Assembly: GCA_902812465.1 (NCBI GenBank)
Contig: CADDZE010000007.1
Coordinates: 1-64,000, forward strand
DNA length: 64,000 nt
Origin: Acidobacteriota bacterium
GTDB lineage: Bacteria > Acidobacteriota > Terriglobia > UBA7540
Direction: 5' to 3'
In this document: positions 35,750-45,083 of the stretch, in pieces
Layout of the letters: each line of letters begins with the position of its first letter
Position numbering within the stretch: the stretch's first letter is position 1
Program-made: the position numbers and the translations under genes
The notes under the pieces: generated by a model
The model's database searches: none
What the model was told of the DNA's origin: nothing
What the model saw: the letters and a program-made list of their open reading frames with translations, nothing else

Positions 35750-36541
35750 CTAAACTTTAGAATGCTGTACTCTGACCTCCGGGATTCCATCCGCCCCGTT
35801 CGTGATTTCGATGTCGCCAAAGAGATTCGGGCTTTCCTGTCTTAACACCTTGGCTACCTCCACCGCCAGTCGCCGAATCTCTGCTTCCGCATGCGGGCTG
35901 CCGCGCTGCTCAAGGAAGTGCCGCCAAGCCCTAGCGTTGCCAGTTACGAAGATTTTCGTTTCGCAGGCGTTAGGCAAAACGGAACGGGCCGCCTGCCTGG
36001 CCCACTTCCGCCGGTCCCGAGCCGGAATCTCAGGATGAGATTCCTGTACATACCTCACCGTGGCTTCGGCTAGTTCAGCGTAAGCCTTGCGAGCACATTC
36101 GATGGCTTTCTGCCACAGCTCCAGAAGCTCCGATGATTCCTGGTACAGCGGCGGGATCACGTATTTCGCCTCGCTTTCGTCCACGTAGCGCTGCGAAAGC
36201 TGGGAATAGCCAAACCCAGCCCGGTGCCGCACAAGCTCGTGGGTCAGCGAGCGGCTAACCCCCGTAATCAAGAGATTCCAGACAGCGTGCTCGAGCACGC
36301 TTCCGTGCTTCGACTCCAGGATGTTTTCAAGATACTCGCGATTAGATTTTCGGCCCTTCCCGAAGGACATATAGCAGGTGCGGCCAGCTATTTCGTTCAA
36401 AATCTCGGCCGGGATCTCAGTGTCCGTTGCAAACGCCAGACCCTCGTCGTCCAGGAACCGTTTGAGTTCCTCGCTGACAACCTGCTGCCTTCCAAGCAGG
36501 TAAACCTTTGGCTTAGTAACGTAAATTTCCGATGTCGGCAC
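35750..36541 (-). CDS. thyX: Flavin-dependent thymidylate synthase ThyX
   Basis: A 263-aa protein. The ThyX signature region reads HELVRHRAGFGYSQLSQRYV near 90; the usual motif is RHR-X7-S, and here the spacing to the QxSxRY serine is one residue longer. SFGKGRKSNREYLENILESK near 60 and MSxxHGSVLEH-type KHGSVLEHAVWN fit the FAD/dUMP site. NARAWRHFLEQRGSPHAEAE near 208 is the C-terminal family block. It makes dTMP from dUMP using methylene-tetrahydrofolate and FAD. The start is GTG 36541. GlyA, which supplies methylene-tetrahydrofolate, is at 58432. Confidence 0.93.
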   Translation of the reverse strand: MPTSEIYVTKPKVYLLGRQQVVSEELKRFLDDEGLAFATDTEIPAEILNEIAGRTCYMSFGKGRKSNREYLENILESKHGSVLEHAVWNLLITGVSRSLTHELVRHRAGFGYSQLSQRYVDESEAKYVIPPLYQESSELLELWQKAIECARKAYAELAEATVRYVQESHPEIPARDRRKWARQAARSVLPNACETKIFVTGNARAWRHFLEQRGSPHAEAEIRRLAVEVAKVLRQESPNLFGDIEITNGADGIPEVRVQHSKV

Positions 36542-36636
36542 GGCGGTTGGAAACCACTACGGTGTGGGAGACTGGAAAAACCCTCGGGCGAAGTTCCAGC
36601 ATGTAACTACAAATATAGTGTAATCTTCAAGCCAAT

Positions 36637-36879
36637 CTACGGGTTGGAATCCGCCACCGTCGCCTCTGGCTTGCGAACGTTCGCGTATTTCCTCTGGAAG
36701 CGCTCTACGCGACCCGCGCTATCCACCAGCTTCTGCTTGCCAGTAAAGAACGGATGGCAGTGCGAGCATATCTCGATATGCAGCGTATCACCTTTGTAGG
36801 TGGAGCGAGTCTTAAACGTATTGCCGCAGGCGCAGACCACGGTGACTTCGTGATAGTCCGGATGAATGCCCTGTTTCAT
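36637..36879 (-). CDS. rpmE: 50S ribosomal protein L31, zinc-binding form
   Basis: An 80-aa L31. ATG 36879 gives the family start [15 protein letters not shown]. Four Cys (C16, C18, C38, C41) form the zinc site of the C+ type. The conserved [20 protein letters not shown] and RVERFQRKY blocks are present. It belongs to the large subunit near the central protuberance. GAGGG lies about five bases before the start. The frame is open further upstream, but those residues do not fit L31. Confidence 0.96.
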   Translation of the reverse strand: MKQGIHPDYHEVTVVCACGNTFKTRSTYKGDTLHIEICSHCHPFFTGKQKLVDSAGRVERFQRKYANVRKPEATVADSNP

Positions 36880-37082
36880 TAGACCCTCGCCGTATTGCAG
36901 ACGCCAACATTCTAACGGTCGCGGCATGCGGTTTGCAACGGAAAAGAGCACCGACACTCGACAGTAGAAGTGGCCCACTCTGAAAGGCTACGAAGCCCGA
37001 TGATTCATGAAGGCGGCTTGGAAATTCTCCTAAGATTCGGAGCTCCGGCAGAAAACGGCGGGGCTGTTACAATAGGAACGAT

Positions 37083-37763
37083 ATGGGAACCGAGCCGAAT
37101 TTGAACGGCACGCGCCTGCTGATCTTCGATCTCGACGGGACGCTGATCGACAGCGAAGCAGACCTCGTGCAAAGCGTCAACGCGGTTCGCACTTGGATGG
37201 GACTCGACCCGCTTCCCGCTAAGCTTGTGGCTACCTACGTCGGTCGGGGCGTGCCGGTATTGATGCGGCGCGCGTTGGGCGAGGACGCGTCCGAGGAGGA
37301 CATCGCGCGGGGTGTCGACTACTTCCTTCATTTCTATCAGGAGCACATGCTTGACCACACGGTGCCGTATCCTGGCGTCCGCGAGGCCCTCGAGCGCCTC
37401 AACGGCCGCTCGCTGGCCGTGCTGACCAACAAACCGGTCCATTTCAGCCGCGCCATCCTCGAGGGGCTCCGCCTGGCTCCTTACTTTTCATTCGTTTACG
37501 GGGGGAATAGCTTTGAGCACAAGAAGCCCCATCCGGTGGGCGTGCTACGATTGATGGAAGAGACAGGAGCCTCGGCGGCGGAAACGCTGATGGTCGGCGA
37601 CTCGGACACGGACGTTCTTACCGGGCGCAACGCGGGCGTGAAGATTTGCGGTGTCACCTACGGCATCGGATCTCACACGCTGCAGAACACACCGCCTGAT
37701 TTCCTGGTCGACGACCTGCGGGAACTGGCCGGTAAACTGGCTGCGCGATCCTCAACCGCCTGA
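37083..37763 (+). CDS. HAD hydrolase, phosphoglycolate phosphatase-like
   Basis: A 226-aa haloacid dehalogenase-superfamily enzyme. Motif I LLIFDLDGTLIDSEADL lies near 9-25 with the nucleophile Asp in DLDGT. Motif II is LAVLTNKP near 115, motif III K in EHKKPHPVG near 145 and motif IV MVGDSDTDVLTGRNAG near 165. The alpha-helical cap (about 25-90) is of the subfamily I type seen in phosphoglycolate phosphatase, so Gph is the best guess, but HAD specificity cannot be read from sequence. Maf follows 17 bases downstream, probably on the same transcript. Confidence 0.88.
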   Translation: MGTEPNLNGTRLLIFDLDGTLIDSEADLVQSVNAVRTWMGLDPLPAKLVATYVGRGVPVLMRRALGEDASEEDIARGVDYFLHFYQEHMLDHTVPYPGVREALERLNGRSLAVLTNKPVHFSRAILEGLRLAPYFSFVYGGNSFEHKKPHPVGVLRLMEETGASAAETLMVGDSDTDVLTGRNAGVKICGVTYGIGSHTLQNTPPDFLVDDLRELAGKLAARSSTA

Positions 37764-37780
37764 CGCTGGACTTCCTCATC

Positions 37781-38380
37781 ATGTCTTCGAAGATCACCGC
37801 TGCGCGGCCACTGATCCTCGCATCGCGCTCGCCACGCCGTCAGGAGCTGCTCAGGAATGCCGGCATCGCATTTCGGGTCGACGCCAGCTCGGTGAATGAA
37901 GTGATGCGGGAGGGCGAGTTGCCGGAAGGGTTTGCCCGGCGCATGGCTTGCGAGAAGGCGTGCGCCGTGGCAGCCCGCTCAGCACCAGGGTGCCTGGTTC
38001 TCGGAGCGGACACCGTGGTGACGCTAGGCGGTCAGCTGCTGGGCAAGCCCTTGGACGCTGCCGATGCCGCGCGTATGCTGCGCTTGCTTTCCGGAGTGAC
38101 CCATCGCGTAATCACCGGCTTCTGTCTCGTGTCGTCGCCCGCGTGCGTGCGGGCCCTCGATCACGAGACGACGTACGTGACCTTCCGGCCTCTGACAGAG
38201 GAAGAGATCCAGTCCTATGTCGCAAGCGGCGAGCCCATGGACAAGGCAGGAGCCTACGGCATTCAGGGTCTGGCCTCCCGTTTCGTCACGCGCATTGAGG
38301 GCTGCTACTTCAACGTCGTGGGGTTGCCGGTGGCGCGCGTCTGGCAAGCGATTCAAGAGGTGGATTCAGACCAGTCCTGA
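37781..38380 (+). CDS. maf: Maf-family nucleotide pyrophosphatase
   Basis: A 199-aa Maf protein. LILASRSPRRQELLRNAGI lies near 11-29 with the SxRR binding motif, VLGADTVVTLGGQLLGKP near 73 and DKAGAYGIQGLASRFVTRIE near 152, containing the catalytic Asp of KAGAYG-type Maf proteins. Maf enzymes hydrolyse non-canonical nucleoside triphosphates (dTTP/UTP or modified). The start codon ATG 37781 follows the HAD gene closely, so the two are likely co-transcribed as nucleotide/metabolite house-cleaning genes. Confidence 0.95.
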   Translation: MSSKITAARPLILASRSPRRQELLRNAGIAFRVDASSVNEVMREGELPEGFARRMACEKACAVAARSAPGCLVLGADTVVTLGGQLLGKPLDAADAARMLRLLSGVTHRVITGFCLVSSPACVRALDHETTYVTFRPLTEEEIQSYVASGEPMDKAGAYGIQGLASRFVTRIEGCYFNVVGLPVARVWQAIQEVDSDQS

Positions 38381-38573
38381 GGTCCCGAGGGGGTAGGAAG
38401 CAAAGTGGTGGCGGTGCTCTCCAACCACGCCGCTCGAGGCTGCTCGCTCTGCCACGGAGTGGAACACCCGCCCTACGCTCGGCAAGCGCCGTGGCATCTG
38501 CCATTTGGCCAGGGCAGTGCGTGAAGGCCGGGGCCGCAGCCCCGAGCGGAGATGCTTGGTGATCAAGGGCTTG

Positions 38574-39791
38574 TTACGTGCGGTAGGAAGCGTTGATGGT
38601 GATGTAGTCGTGCGTCAGATCGCAGGTCCAGATCCGGGCAGAGGCGTGGCCTTGGTGCAGGTGGACGTGCAAATGGACCTCCGGGCGCTCCAGCTCGCGG
38701 CGGGCTTCCGCCTCCGCAAACCCGGTGTCCAGGCCGCGGCGGCACAGGTAAAGGCCGTTCACGCGGATGTCCACGCGAGCCGGATCGAAGCGCGCGCCGG
38801 AGTAGCCCGCGGCACAGAGGATGCGGCCCCAGTTGGGGTCGCTGCCAGCAAGGGCTGTTTTCACCAGAGGTGAGTTGGCGATGGCGCGGGCGGCGCGGTC
38901 GGCATCAGCGCGGTTGCGCGCCCCGTGAACTTCCACGGTGACCAGCTTCTTGGCACCTTCGCCGTCTCGGGCGATCATCCGGGCCAGGGTCTGACAGAGC
39001 TGCGTGAGGCCGCCAAGAAACATCGCGCGGTCAACCGCTGAGCGCAGGGCCACGCCCGAAGCGCCGTTGGCGAGGATGACCACGGAGTCGTTGGTGGACG
39101 TATCGCCGTCCACGGTGACGCAATTGAATGACTTGTCCGCCGCCTCGCGCAGCATGTGCTTCAACGGAGCTGGAGCAATGGCCGCATCCGTAGTGATGAA
39201 GGCGAGCATGGTAGCCAAGTGCGGATGAATCATTCCGGAGCCCTTGGCCACGCCGGCGAGGTGAACCAGCCGGCCGGCCCTTCGAACTCGCAGCACGGCA
39301 CTCTTGGGCACGGTGTCTGTGGTCAGGATGGCGCGCGCCACCTCTTCCGCCCGCTCCGTGGAAAGCGCTCGCATGAGAACAGGAAGCTTCTCGAGAATCA
39401 GAGACGGCTCCAGAGGCACGCCGATAACACCCGTCGATGCCACCAACACCTGGGCTGCCGGCACGTTCAGCAACCGCGCGGCGGTCCGCACGGTGCGTGT
39501 CGCGGTGCGCATGCCGGCCCGCCCGGTACAGGCGTTGGCGTTGCCCGAGTTGACCACAATAGCCCGTGCCCGGCCCCCGCTCGAACGCAACTGGCGGCGC
39601 GAAAGCTCGACGGGAGCAGCCGCCACGCGGTTAGTGGTGAAGACGCCTGCCGCCGCGGTGTTGGCCACGTCAGAAACGATTAGCGCCAAGTCCAAGGCGC
39701 CCGGAGTCTTCTTGATGCCCGCCGCCAGGGCGGCCGCCCTGAAGCCCTGCGGGGTGGCCAAGCTACCTTCCACTGACTCCCAATTGGCCAT
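38574..39791 (-). CDS. argJ: Bifunctional glutamate N-acetyltransferase/amino-acid acetyltransferase ArgJ
   Basis: A 405-aa ArgJ. The self-cleavage site is in HPHLATMLAF; T194 would be the nucleophile after cleavage at A-T. GFRAAALAAGIKKTPGALDL near 17, AIVVNSGNANACTG near 77 and NCVTVDGDTSTND near 230 are family blocks. The C-terminus ends in INASYRT, matching the family. It makes N-acetylglutamate and recycles the acetyl group from N-acetylornithine in arginine synthesis. No other arg gene is nearby. Confidence 0.96.
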   Translation of the reverse strand: MANWESVEGSLATPQGFRAAALAAGIKKTPGALDLALIVSDVANTAAAGVFTTNRVAAAPVELSRRQLRSSGGRARAIVVNSGNANACTGRAGMRTATRTVRTAARLLNVPAAQVLVASTGVIGVPLEPSLILEKLPVLMRALSTERAEEVARAILTTDTVPKSAVLRVRRAGRLVHLAGVAKGSGMIHPHLATMLAFITTDAAIAPAPLKHMLREAADKSFNCVTVDGDTSTNDSVVILANGASGVALRSAVDRAMFLGGLTQLCQTLARMIARDGEGAKKLVTVEVHGARNRADADRAARAIANSPLVKTALAGSDPNWGRILCAAGYSGARFDPARVDIRVNGLYLCRRGLDTGFAEAEARRELERPEVHLHVHLHQGHASARIWTCDLTHDYITINASYRT

Positions 39792-39870
39792 TTCAGGTTT
39801 ACCTCCTCCGGGCGCCGGCGCGGTGAGAACGCGTCGACTGCTGAGTAACCAAAGCTTCCAGCCGCGGCGG

Positions 39871-40476
39871 TTACTTCCGCGGCATGTTGTAGACGGGTGG
39901 CGTGGCGGCTGGCGGTTCAGGACCCGCCACTTTGATGCTCCGCAAGGTCTCTTCGCAGGCTCTCAGATAAAGATCCTGGTCGTCCAGTCCGGTCGAGCAA
40001 TTTGCCTCGACAATGCGCTCGGGTGAAATGATGTGCGCCGTTACCAGCATGGAGTGATCCTTGAGTTCCCAGATCAGCGCTGCGTCGCGGTGGTTGATCT
40101 TCTCGTGGCTGAAGTTATAGCGGGGAATATCCTCCAGAGCGCCGCGCGACTGCCACTTGGCCAGGACCTGGGGCGAGAACTCGAATTCTTTGCCGGGATT
40201 GAGCTGCGACGTGATGGTGAGGGACGGTCCCACGCTCCAGAAGCGCGGGCGGTAAATTCGCACCCCGTCCGGTAGCGACTCGATCTTGCCGTAGATGCCG
40301 CTGGCAATTTGCATCTCGATACCCAGGTTCTCATTGCGATAAGGCAACAGCCTCAGGGTCTCTTCTGCCACACGCTGCTTGTGCAGCGGGTACCAGTTGA
40401 CCAGAAAGTACTCGCCTCCCAGCAGCGCGCTGCCCGCCAGGACAATGCCTGCGGCAATCCACAACTGAGTTTTCAT
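39871..40476 (-). CDS. Membrane-anchored protein, unknown function
   Basis: A 201-aa protein with an N-terminal membrane segment (about 5-24, LWIAAGIVLAGSALLGGEYF), which may be a signal anchor. The rest is a periplasmic-looking domain with alternating strands (GIEMQIASGIYGKIESLP, then RPRFWSVGPSLTITSQLN) and a Pro-rich tail. I recognise no named family. It lies between argJ and the M28 peptidase on the same strand, with a gap of about 110 bases on each side. Confidence 0.7.
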   Translation of the reverse strand: MKTQLWIAAGIVLAGSALLGGEYFLVNWYPLHKQRVAEETLRLLPYRNENLGIEMQIASGIYGKIESLPDGVRIYRPRFWSVGPSLTITSQLNPGKEFEFSPQVLAKWQSRGALEDIPRYNFSHEKINHRDAALIWELKDHSMLVTAHIISPERIVEANCSTGLDDQDLYLRACEETLRSIKVAGPEPPAATPPVYNMPRK

Positions 40477-40589
40477 AGAACGGCATCGTACCTGTCAGCT
40501 CGCCGGCAGGCAAGAGAGGGCAAAGCCTGCTTACAAGTCTCGTCTTTGGACCCAGCCTGGTCTCATCCGTCAAGCCCGAAGTGCGGCGG

Positions 40590-42932
40590 TCAGGGGTGAC
40601 GATGCATCTCGAAATGCCGGAACGTGCGGCTGACCAGGGTCGACGAATCGAATGGCACCGCCGGTGAAGGCATCAAGTGATGGGGCCGAGACGGTAGTGG
40701 CCGGTCCGAGATTGGGGGCAGGCCGTCCGATTGATCGACCAGCCGAACTTCCGGGTTTGCGCCTCCCTCCACCGTCAGGTCCAGCAGGAAGCCCCGCTCA
40801 GGAACGTTGGTGTAGACCAGCCCCCAGTTCGTCTGATCCGGCGCCGCACTCGTGCCGGCTTGCTTTCCGTTCACCGCGGCGCCGAGCACCTTTGCGTTGC
40901 GCACTTCGACCCACAGGACGCGGGCGTGGCGCGGCGAAGTGATGAGGAAGCGCAGCGTGCGCTCGGTGCCGATACTCACGTCGTCGGTCAGCTGGAGGCT
41001 GGGCGGATCGACCTTGACCGAAGGCGCTGGTGCGCCCAGAAATGTTCCCCAAGGCATCAGCCCGTCAAAGGGCGACGGTACATGTTCCGGGTGCTGGCCG
41101 CTGCCGAAGAATTGGGCTGTCCACGCATCCGGGGCGGCATCGGCGCTGGCCCAGAGGGATTGGCTCGAGTCGGAATCCAGCACGTAAAAGAGGCTGTCGG
41201 CGCGCGGATTGCTGTCGCTGTAGCCAGCGGCGAGCATCCCGACCACGATGAACGCCAGCGCTGCAGCCAGCGCAGCAGAGGGCAGTAGCCACCGACGGCG
41301 GGCAGTCATAACATGAACCCAGGGCGCGAGATATCCGACCAGCAGCGCCATAGAAAGCGTTGTAGGAAGCAGGCCGACGTTGCTTAGCAGCAACAGCACC
41401 ATGTAAGGCACGATGCCGAATAGCAGGATGCCCACAATTGCCGGGAGCGTCCAAACCAGAACACTCTCGGCTTCGGCTTCGGGATGGCGGCTGAGAAAGG
41501 CGTAGCCGAGCTCGACCAAGCCGGCGAGAAGTGGCAGCACGAAAAGGTAGCTGGCACCGCGGGCGTAGAATGTGGTGATGGCTGCGAGGACTGCCCACCA
41601 GGCCAACGCTCCGGTCGCCAGGCTGCTAATCCGCACTCGCTGGCCTAGCACCGCGTAGAAGCTGCAAACGATCGCCACGGTGAGGGCGATGAAGCCTAAG
41701 AGATAGTCGTCGCCGTTGTAAGCCACGCCGTCCGGTAGCGATGAAACGAGGCGGGCCTTTTCCAGGAGGATCCAAAACCATTGGGAAATTGCGGCTGAGA
41801 CCATCGCTGCCCCTAGCCACCCGCCGAATCCCGCCAGGATGCCCTTCCACGTCAACTGCTGCCGCTTCAAGCCGAAGGCTGTAACGACCGCAAACAAGGC
41901 GAGACTCAGGATCAGCAAGGGGGAGGCTGCTGAGGCCGGGTAGCTAAACAGGAAATGAAGCACGGCGAAGTAAATGGCGCCGCTCTGTGACGGATGGCGG
42001 AGGTCAAGATTGCCAAAGTACCGCGCCAGGGCGAGTGCCTGCACGCCGTCATGTTGAAGGCTGCGCAGGCTGATATTCGCCAGGTCGTCGCGCAGGGTGT
42101 GGTAGCGCCACCAGCACCCGGCAAAGGCGAAGTTCAGCGCGGGCATGCCAGCACGCTTGAAGAGGGTGGCATCCGTATCGTTCGGCATGCGTCTATAGAC
42201 TTCGTAAAACATCGAAGAAGCCACCGGATAGGGTGCCGCACGGCCAAACTGGCGGATCAACCAGCCGTTGGCGGTGCTGGCCTCGAACATCATCGAAGGG
42301 CCGCAGGCGCCGCGAGCATCGAAGTTTATTGCCAAGCCTACTTCCCGGGCTGCCGGGCTTTCGTCCACAAAGGCCTGCGCGCCGAGCAGCCCCAGCTCTT
42401 CGCCATCCGTGACGAGAAAGATGACGTCGTTGCGCAGAGGCGAGCCGGCTTTTAAGGCGCGCGCGGTTTCCAGCAAGGTCACCACGCCCGAGCCGTCGTC
42501 GCTGGCGCCTGGCCCGCCAGCCACCGAATCGTAGTGAGCGGCCAGCATGAGCGCCCTTGTGTTCTGCGTACCCTTAAGTCTGGCCACGATGTTGTTTACG
42601 GTGGCGGCCGCGGGGCCAGGCCAGTGGGGCTCCTGGCGCACGGTGGTTGCGGTCTGGATCTCGGCCGCAAGTCCCAGCGCACGGAAGCGAGCTAGTATGT
42701 ATTCCCTTACCCGCGCGCTATCGGGCGAGCCAGTCGGGTGAGGCCGCTGAGCAATCGTACGGAGATCCTCCAGAGCCCGGAGGGCGGAGAAGACGTTGGC
42801 GGGCGCGCTGGCGGGTAGGGGAGTTGGTGGCTGCGTCTGCTGGATCGCCAGAAGCACCAGCGCGGCCACCAGGGCCAGGGCGGCCACGGCGGACCCAAAA
42901 CGCGCCTGTTCACCAGAAGCGTCAAGTTTCAC
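40590..42932 (-). CDS. M28-family metallopeptidase with C-terminal membrane domain
   Basis: A 780-aa protein from GTG 42932. A signal anchor lies at about 16-32. The M28 domain (about 50-310) has the two-zinc ligands H133 and D135 in AAHYDSVAGGPGASDDGSG, D145, E178-E179 in TDGEELGLLG, D205 in NFDARGACG and a His in WWRYHTLRDDLANI near 276. About eight transmembrane helices follow (330-590) and then a soluble C-terminal domain. The layout resembles the eukaryotic ER aminopeptidase ERMP1. It would cleave N-terminal residues of peptides outside the cytoplasm. Confidence 0.9.
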   Translation of the reverse strand: MKLDASGEQARFGSAVAALALVAALVLLAIQQTQPPTPLPASAPANVFSALRALEDLRTIAQRPHPTGSPDSARVREYILARFRALGLAAEIQTATTVRQEPHWPGPAAATVNNIVARLKGTQNTRALMLAAHYDSVAGGPGASDDGSGVVTLLETARALKAGSPLRNDVIFLVTDGEELGLLGAQAFVDESPAAREVGLAINFDARGACGPSMMFEASTANGWLIRQFGRAAPYPVASSMFYEVYRRMPNDTDATLFKRAGMPALNFAFAGCWWRYHTLRDDLANISLRSLQHDGVQALALARYFGNLDLRHPSQSGAIYFAVLHFLFSYPASAASPLLILSLALFAVVTAFGLKRQQLTWKGILAGFGGWLGAAMVSAAISQWFWILLEKARLVSSLPDGVAYNGDDYLLGFIALTVAIVCSFYAVLGQRVRISSLATGALAWWAVLAAITTFYARGASYLFVLPLLAGLVELGYAFLSRHPEAEAESVLVWTLPAIVGILLFGIVPYMVLLLLSNVGLLPTTLSMALLVGYLAPWVHVMTARRRWLLPSAALAAALAFIVVGMLAAGYSDSNPRADSLFYVLDSDSSQSLWASADAAPDAWTAQFFGSGQHPEHVPSPFDGLMPWGTFLGAPAPSVKVDPPSLQLTDDVSIGTERTLRFLITSPRHARVLWVEVRNAKVLGAAVNGKQAGTSAAPDQTNWGLVYTNVPERGFLLDLTVEGGANPEVRLVDQSDGLPPISDRPLPSRPHHLMPSPAVPFDSSTLVSRTFRHFEMHRHP

Positions 42933-43293
42933 GTCCTGATAGAATGAGATGCTCGACCCTGGCTGTCAATGGAGGCTGAGGCCAACAGGATGCATTCGGT
43001 CGCCTGATTTGGAAAGCCTCTGCCGAATCTCGTCCCGGCGGGAAGCAGGCGGGGACGAAGAACTGAGGCAGGCTAAAGCAGCGAGCCGCGAGAAGTCAGG
43101 TCAAGCTTTCGGGTGATCCGTACTGCTCCGGAACCGCAATGTTCTCCGAAGCGCGTGCCAGCAGATTCTCCAGGCAAAGACGTGTGAAATGTCCTGGCTG
43201 TAACTTACGTATGTTTCGGTGTGGCCGGCCCTCCCGTAGCTTGTGGCGATGGCGCGAGGGCGGTTGGTTCTGTAACGGGGAGGAGTGGAAGCC
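42933..43293. other. Divergent intergenic region, nothing recognised
   Basis: About 360 bases between the M28 peptidase gene (minus) and the ABC ATPase gene (plus). It should hold both promoters. I found no clear promoter pair, hairpin or coding sequence. Confidence 0.4.
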
Positions 43294-44313
43294 ATGCCCA
43301 TCGGCGTGCGGATTCGTGATCTGCGCAAGGTCTATGTGTCGTCCCCGCCTTCTGCGGCGCAGGCCTCGGGGTCAAGCTTGATCGGGACACCAGGGCCGAG
43401 GGGAACTAGCAAGGCGGAAGTTGTTGCTCTGGGCGGCATATCTCTGGACATTGAGGCAGGTGAAATATTCGGTCTGCTGGGTCCGAACGGCGCCGGCAAA
43501 TCGACTACTGTCGGCATTCTCACCACGCGCGTGCGTCCCACCGCCGGGCGGGCCTGGATCGGCGATCACGACGTCTGGGAGGATCAGGTGGCGGTGCGGC
43601 GGTTGATTGGCGTGGTACCGCAGCGGCCCAACCTCGATTTTGCGCTCACTGCCCGCGAGATTCTGACGTTTCATGGGGCCTATTTTGGTCTTAGTTCCGC
43701 GGCACGGGAGGCGCGCGCCACCGCGCTGCTGGAAGAATTCAGGATCGCCGACCGGGCGGACCAGATGGTGCGGGGCTTCTCGGGGGGCATGATGCAGCGT
43801 CTCTCGATCGCGCGCGCCCTGATGCACGATCCCACGGTGCTCTTTCTCGACGAACCGAGCGCTGGCCTCGATCCGCAGACCCGGCTGCTGCTGTGGGACA
43901 TCGTGCGCGACTACAACCGGCAGGGAAAGACGATCGTCATCACCACGCACAACATGGAAGAGGCGGATGCGCTATGCCACCGCGTCGCCATCCTCGACCA
44001 TGGCCGCGTGATTGCCCTCGGCACACCCGCCGCGCTCAAAGCGTCGATTCCCGGGGGCTACCTGCTTCGCCTCCGCTTTGCCAAACACACGCCGGATCTG
44101 CTCGCAAGGCTGCAAGCGCTTCCCGGCGTCCGCGAGGTGCGACCGCAGGACACCACCGGCGCCCACATCTACGCCGACCGCGGCGGCTCGCTGATTCCTG
44201 AAGTGGCCAGCCTGGCGGTGGCAGGCGGCGCGGAGCTGCTGGACGTTCACATTTCGGAGCCTAGCCTCGAGAACCTGTTTCTGCATCACACGGGAAGGAG
44301 CCTGCGCGATTGA
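43294..44313 (+). CDS. ABC-2-type exporter ATP-binding protein (DrrA-like)
   Basis: About 339 aa from ATG 43294 (GGGGAGGAG upstream). Walker A GPNGAGKST is near 67-75, the Q-loop GVVPQRPNL near 108, the signature FSGGMMQRLSIARAL near 162 and Walker B VLFLDEPSAGLDPQ near 185, with the switch His in ITTHNMEEADAL near 217. The C-terminal extension (about 245-339) is of the DrrA/CcmA type, ending LENLFLHHTGRSLRD. Such ATPases drive drug, lipid or polymer exporters. The TGA stop overlaps the TTG start of the permease gene. Confidence 0.93.
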   Translation: MPIGVRIRDLRKVYVSSPPSAAQASGSSLIGTPGPRGTSKAEVVALGGISLDIEAGEIFGLLGPNGAGKSTTVGILTTRVRPTAGRAWIGDHDVWEDQVAVRRLIGVVPQRPNLDFALTAREILTFHGAYFGLSSAAREARATALLEEFRIADRADQMVRGFSGGMMQRLSIARALMHDPTVLFLDEPSAGLDPQTRLLLWDIVRDYNRQGKTIVITTHNMEEADALCHRVAILDHGRVIALGTPAALKASIPGGYLLRLRFAKHTPDLLARLQALPGVREVRPQDTTGAHIYADRGGSLIPEVASLAVAGGAELLDVHISEPSLENLFLHHTGRSLRD

Positions 44314-45077
44314 ACTGGAGAACCTTCGCTGCCCTGTTGGCGCGCGACGCCCACGTAGTCCGTCGCAACGCCGTGCAGTTGTTTCTGCAAACTTTTCTGC
44401 AGCCCTTAATGTTCGTGTTTATCTTCGGGCGCGTCATGGTGCGCAGCGGCTACATGCCTCCAGCCTATAAGGCCCTGCTACTGCCGGGCATCATGGCCAT
44501 CAGCATGATCTTCACCGGCATCTGGGCCGTCGCTATGCCGCTCATCGCTGAGTTCCAGTGGACCCGGGAAATCGAAGACCGCCTGCTCGCACCGATCGGG
44601 AATGCCTGGCTGGCGGTTGAGAAGGTGCTAGCCGGCACGATTCAGGCGCTGGTGGCGGGCCTGGTGGTGATCCCCCTGGCCTGGCTTCTGCTGCGCCCGG
44701 TGGACATCAGCATCCATGCGCCACTCCCCTTCGCCACCATGACGTTGCTGGTGGCGGCGCTGTCCGCCTGCGGAGGCCTGGCGCTGGGATGCAGCGTAGA
44801 CCAACAGCATATCGGGCTGATGTTCAGCATGGTGCTGACGCCGATGATCTTCTTCGGCTGCACCTACTATCCCTGGAGCGCCCTGAACGCGTTCCCGGTC
44901 CTGCAGAAGATCGTGCTCGTCAACCCTTTGGTCTACGCTAGCGAAGGGTTGCGCGGAACACTGGCCCCGCAGTTTCCACACTTGCCGGTAACTGCTGCCG
45001 CCGCCGTCCTACTAGGGGTTGACCTCCTGGTGCTGGCCGCGGGACTGCATCGGTTCCGCAACAAAGCGGTAAGCTGA
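44310..45077 (+). CDS. ABC-2-type transporter permease
   Basis: A 255-aa ABC-2 membrane subunit with six predicted helices. Visible segments include QTFLQPLMFVFIFGRVMV, KALLLPGIMAISMIFTGIWA, LVAGLVVIPLAWLLLRPVD and the family block MVLTPMIFFGCTYYPWSAL with LQKIVLVNPLVYASEGLRGT. It starts with TTG 44310 overlapping the ATPase stop by four bases, a sign of translational coupling. The substrate is unknown. Six bases separate it from larB. Confidence 0.9.
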   Translation: MNWRTFAALLARDAHVVRRNAVQLFLQTFLQPLMFVFIFGRVMVRSGYMPPAYKALLLPGIMAISMIFTGIWAVAMPLIAEFQWTREIEDRLLAPIGNAWLAVEKVLAGTIQALVAGLVVIPLAWLLLRPVDISIHAPLPFATMTLLVAALSACGGLALGCSVDQQHIGLMFSMVLTPMIFFGCTYYPWSALNAFPVLQKIVLVNPLVYASEGLRGTLAPQFPHLPVTAAAAVLLGVDLLVLAAGLHRFRNKAVS

Positions 45078-45083
45078 GAAGGG

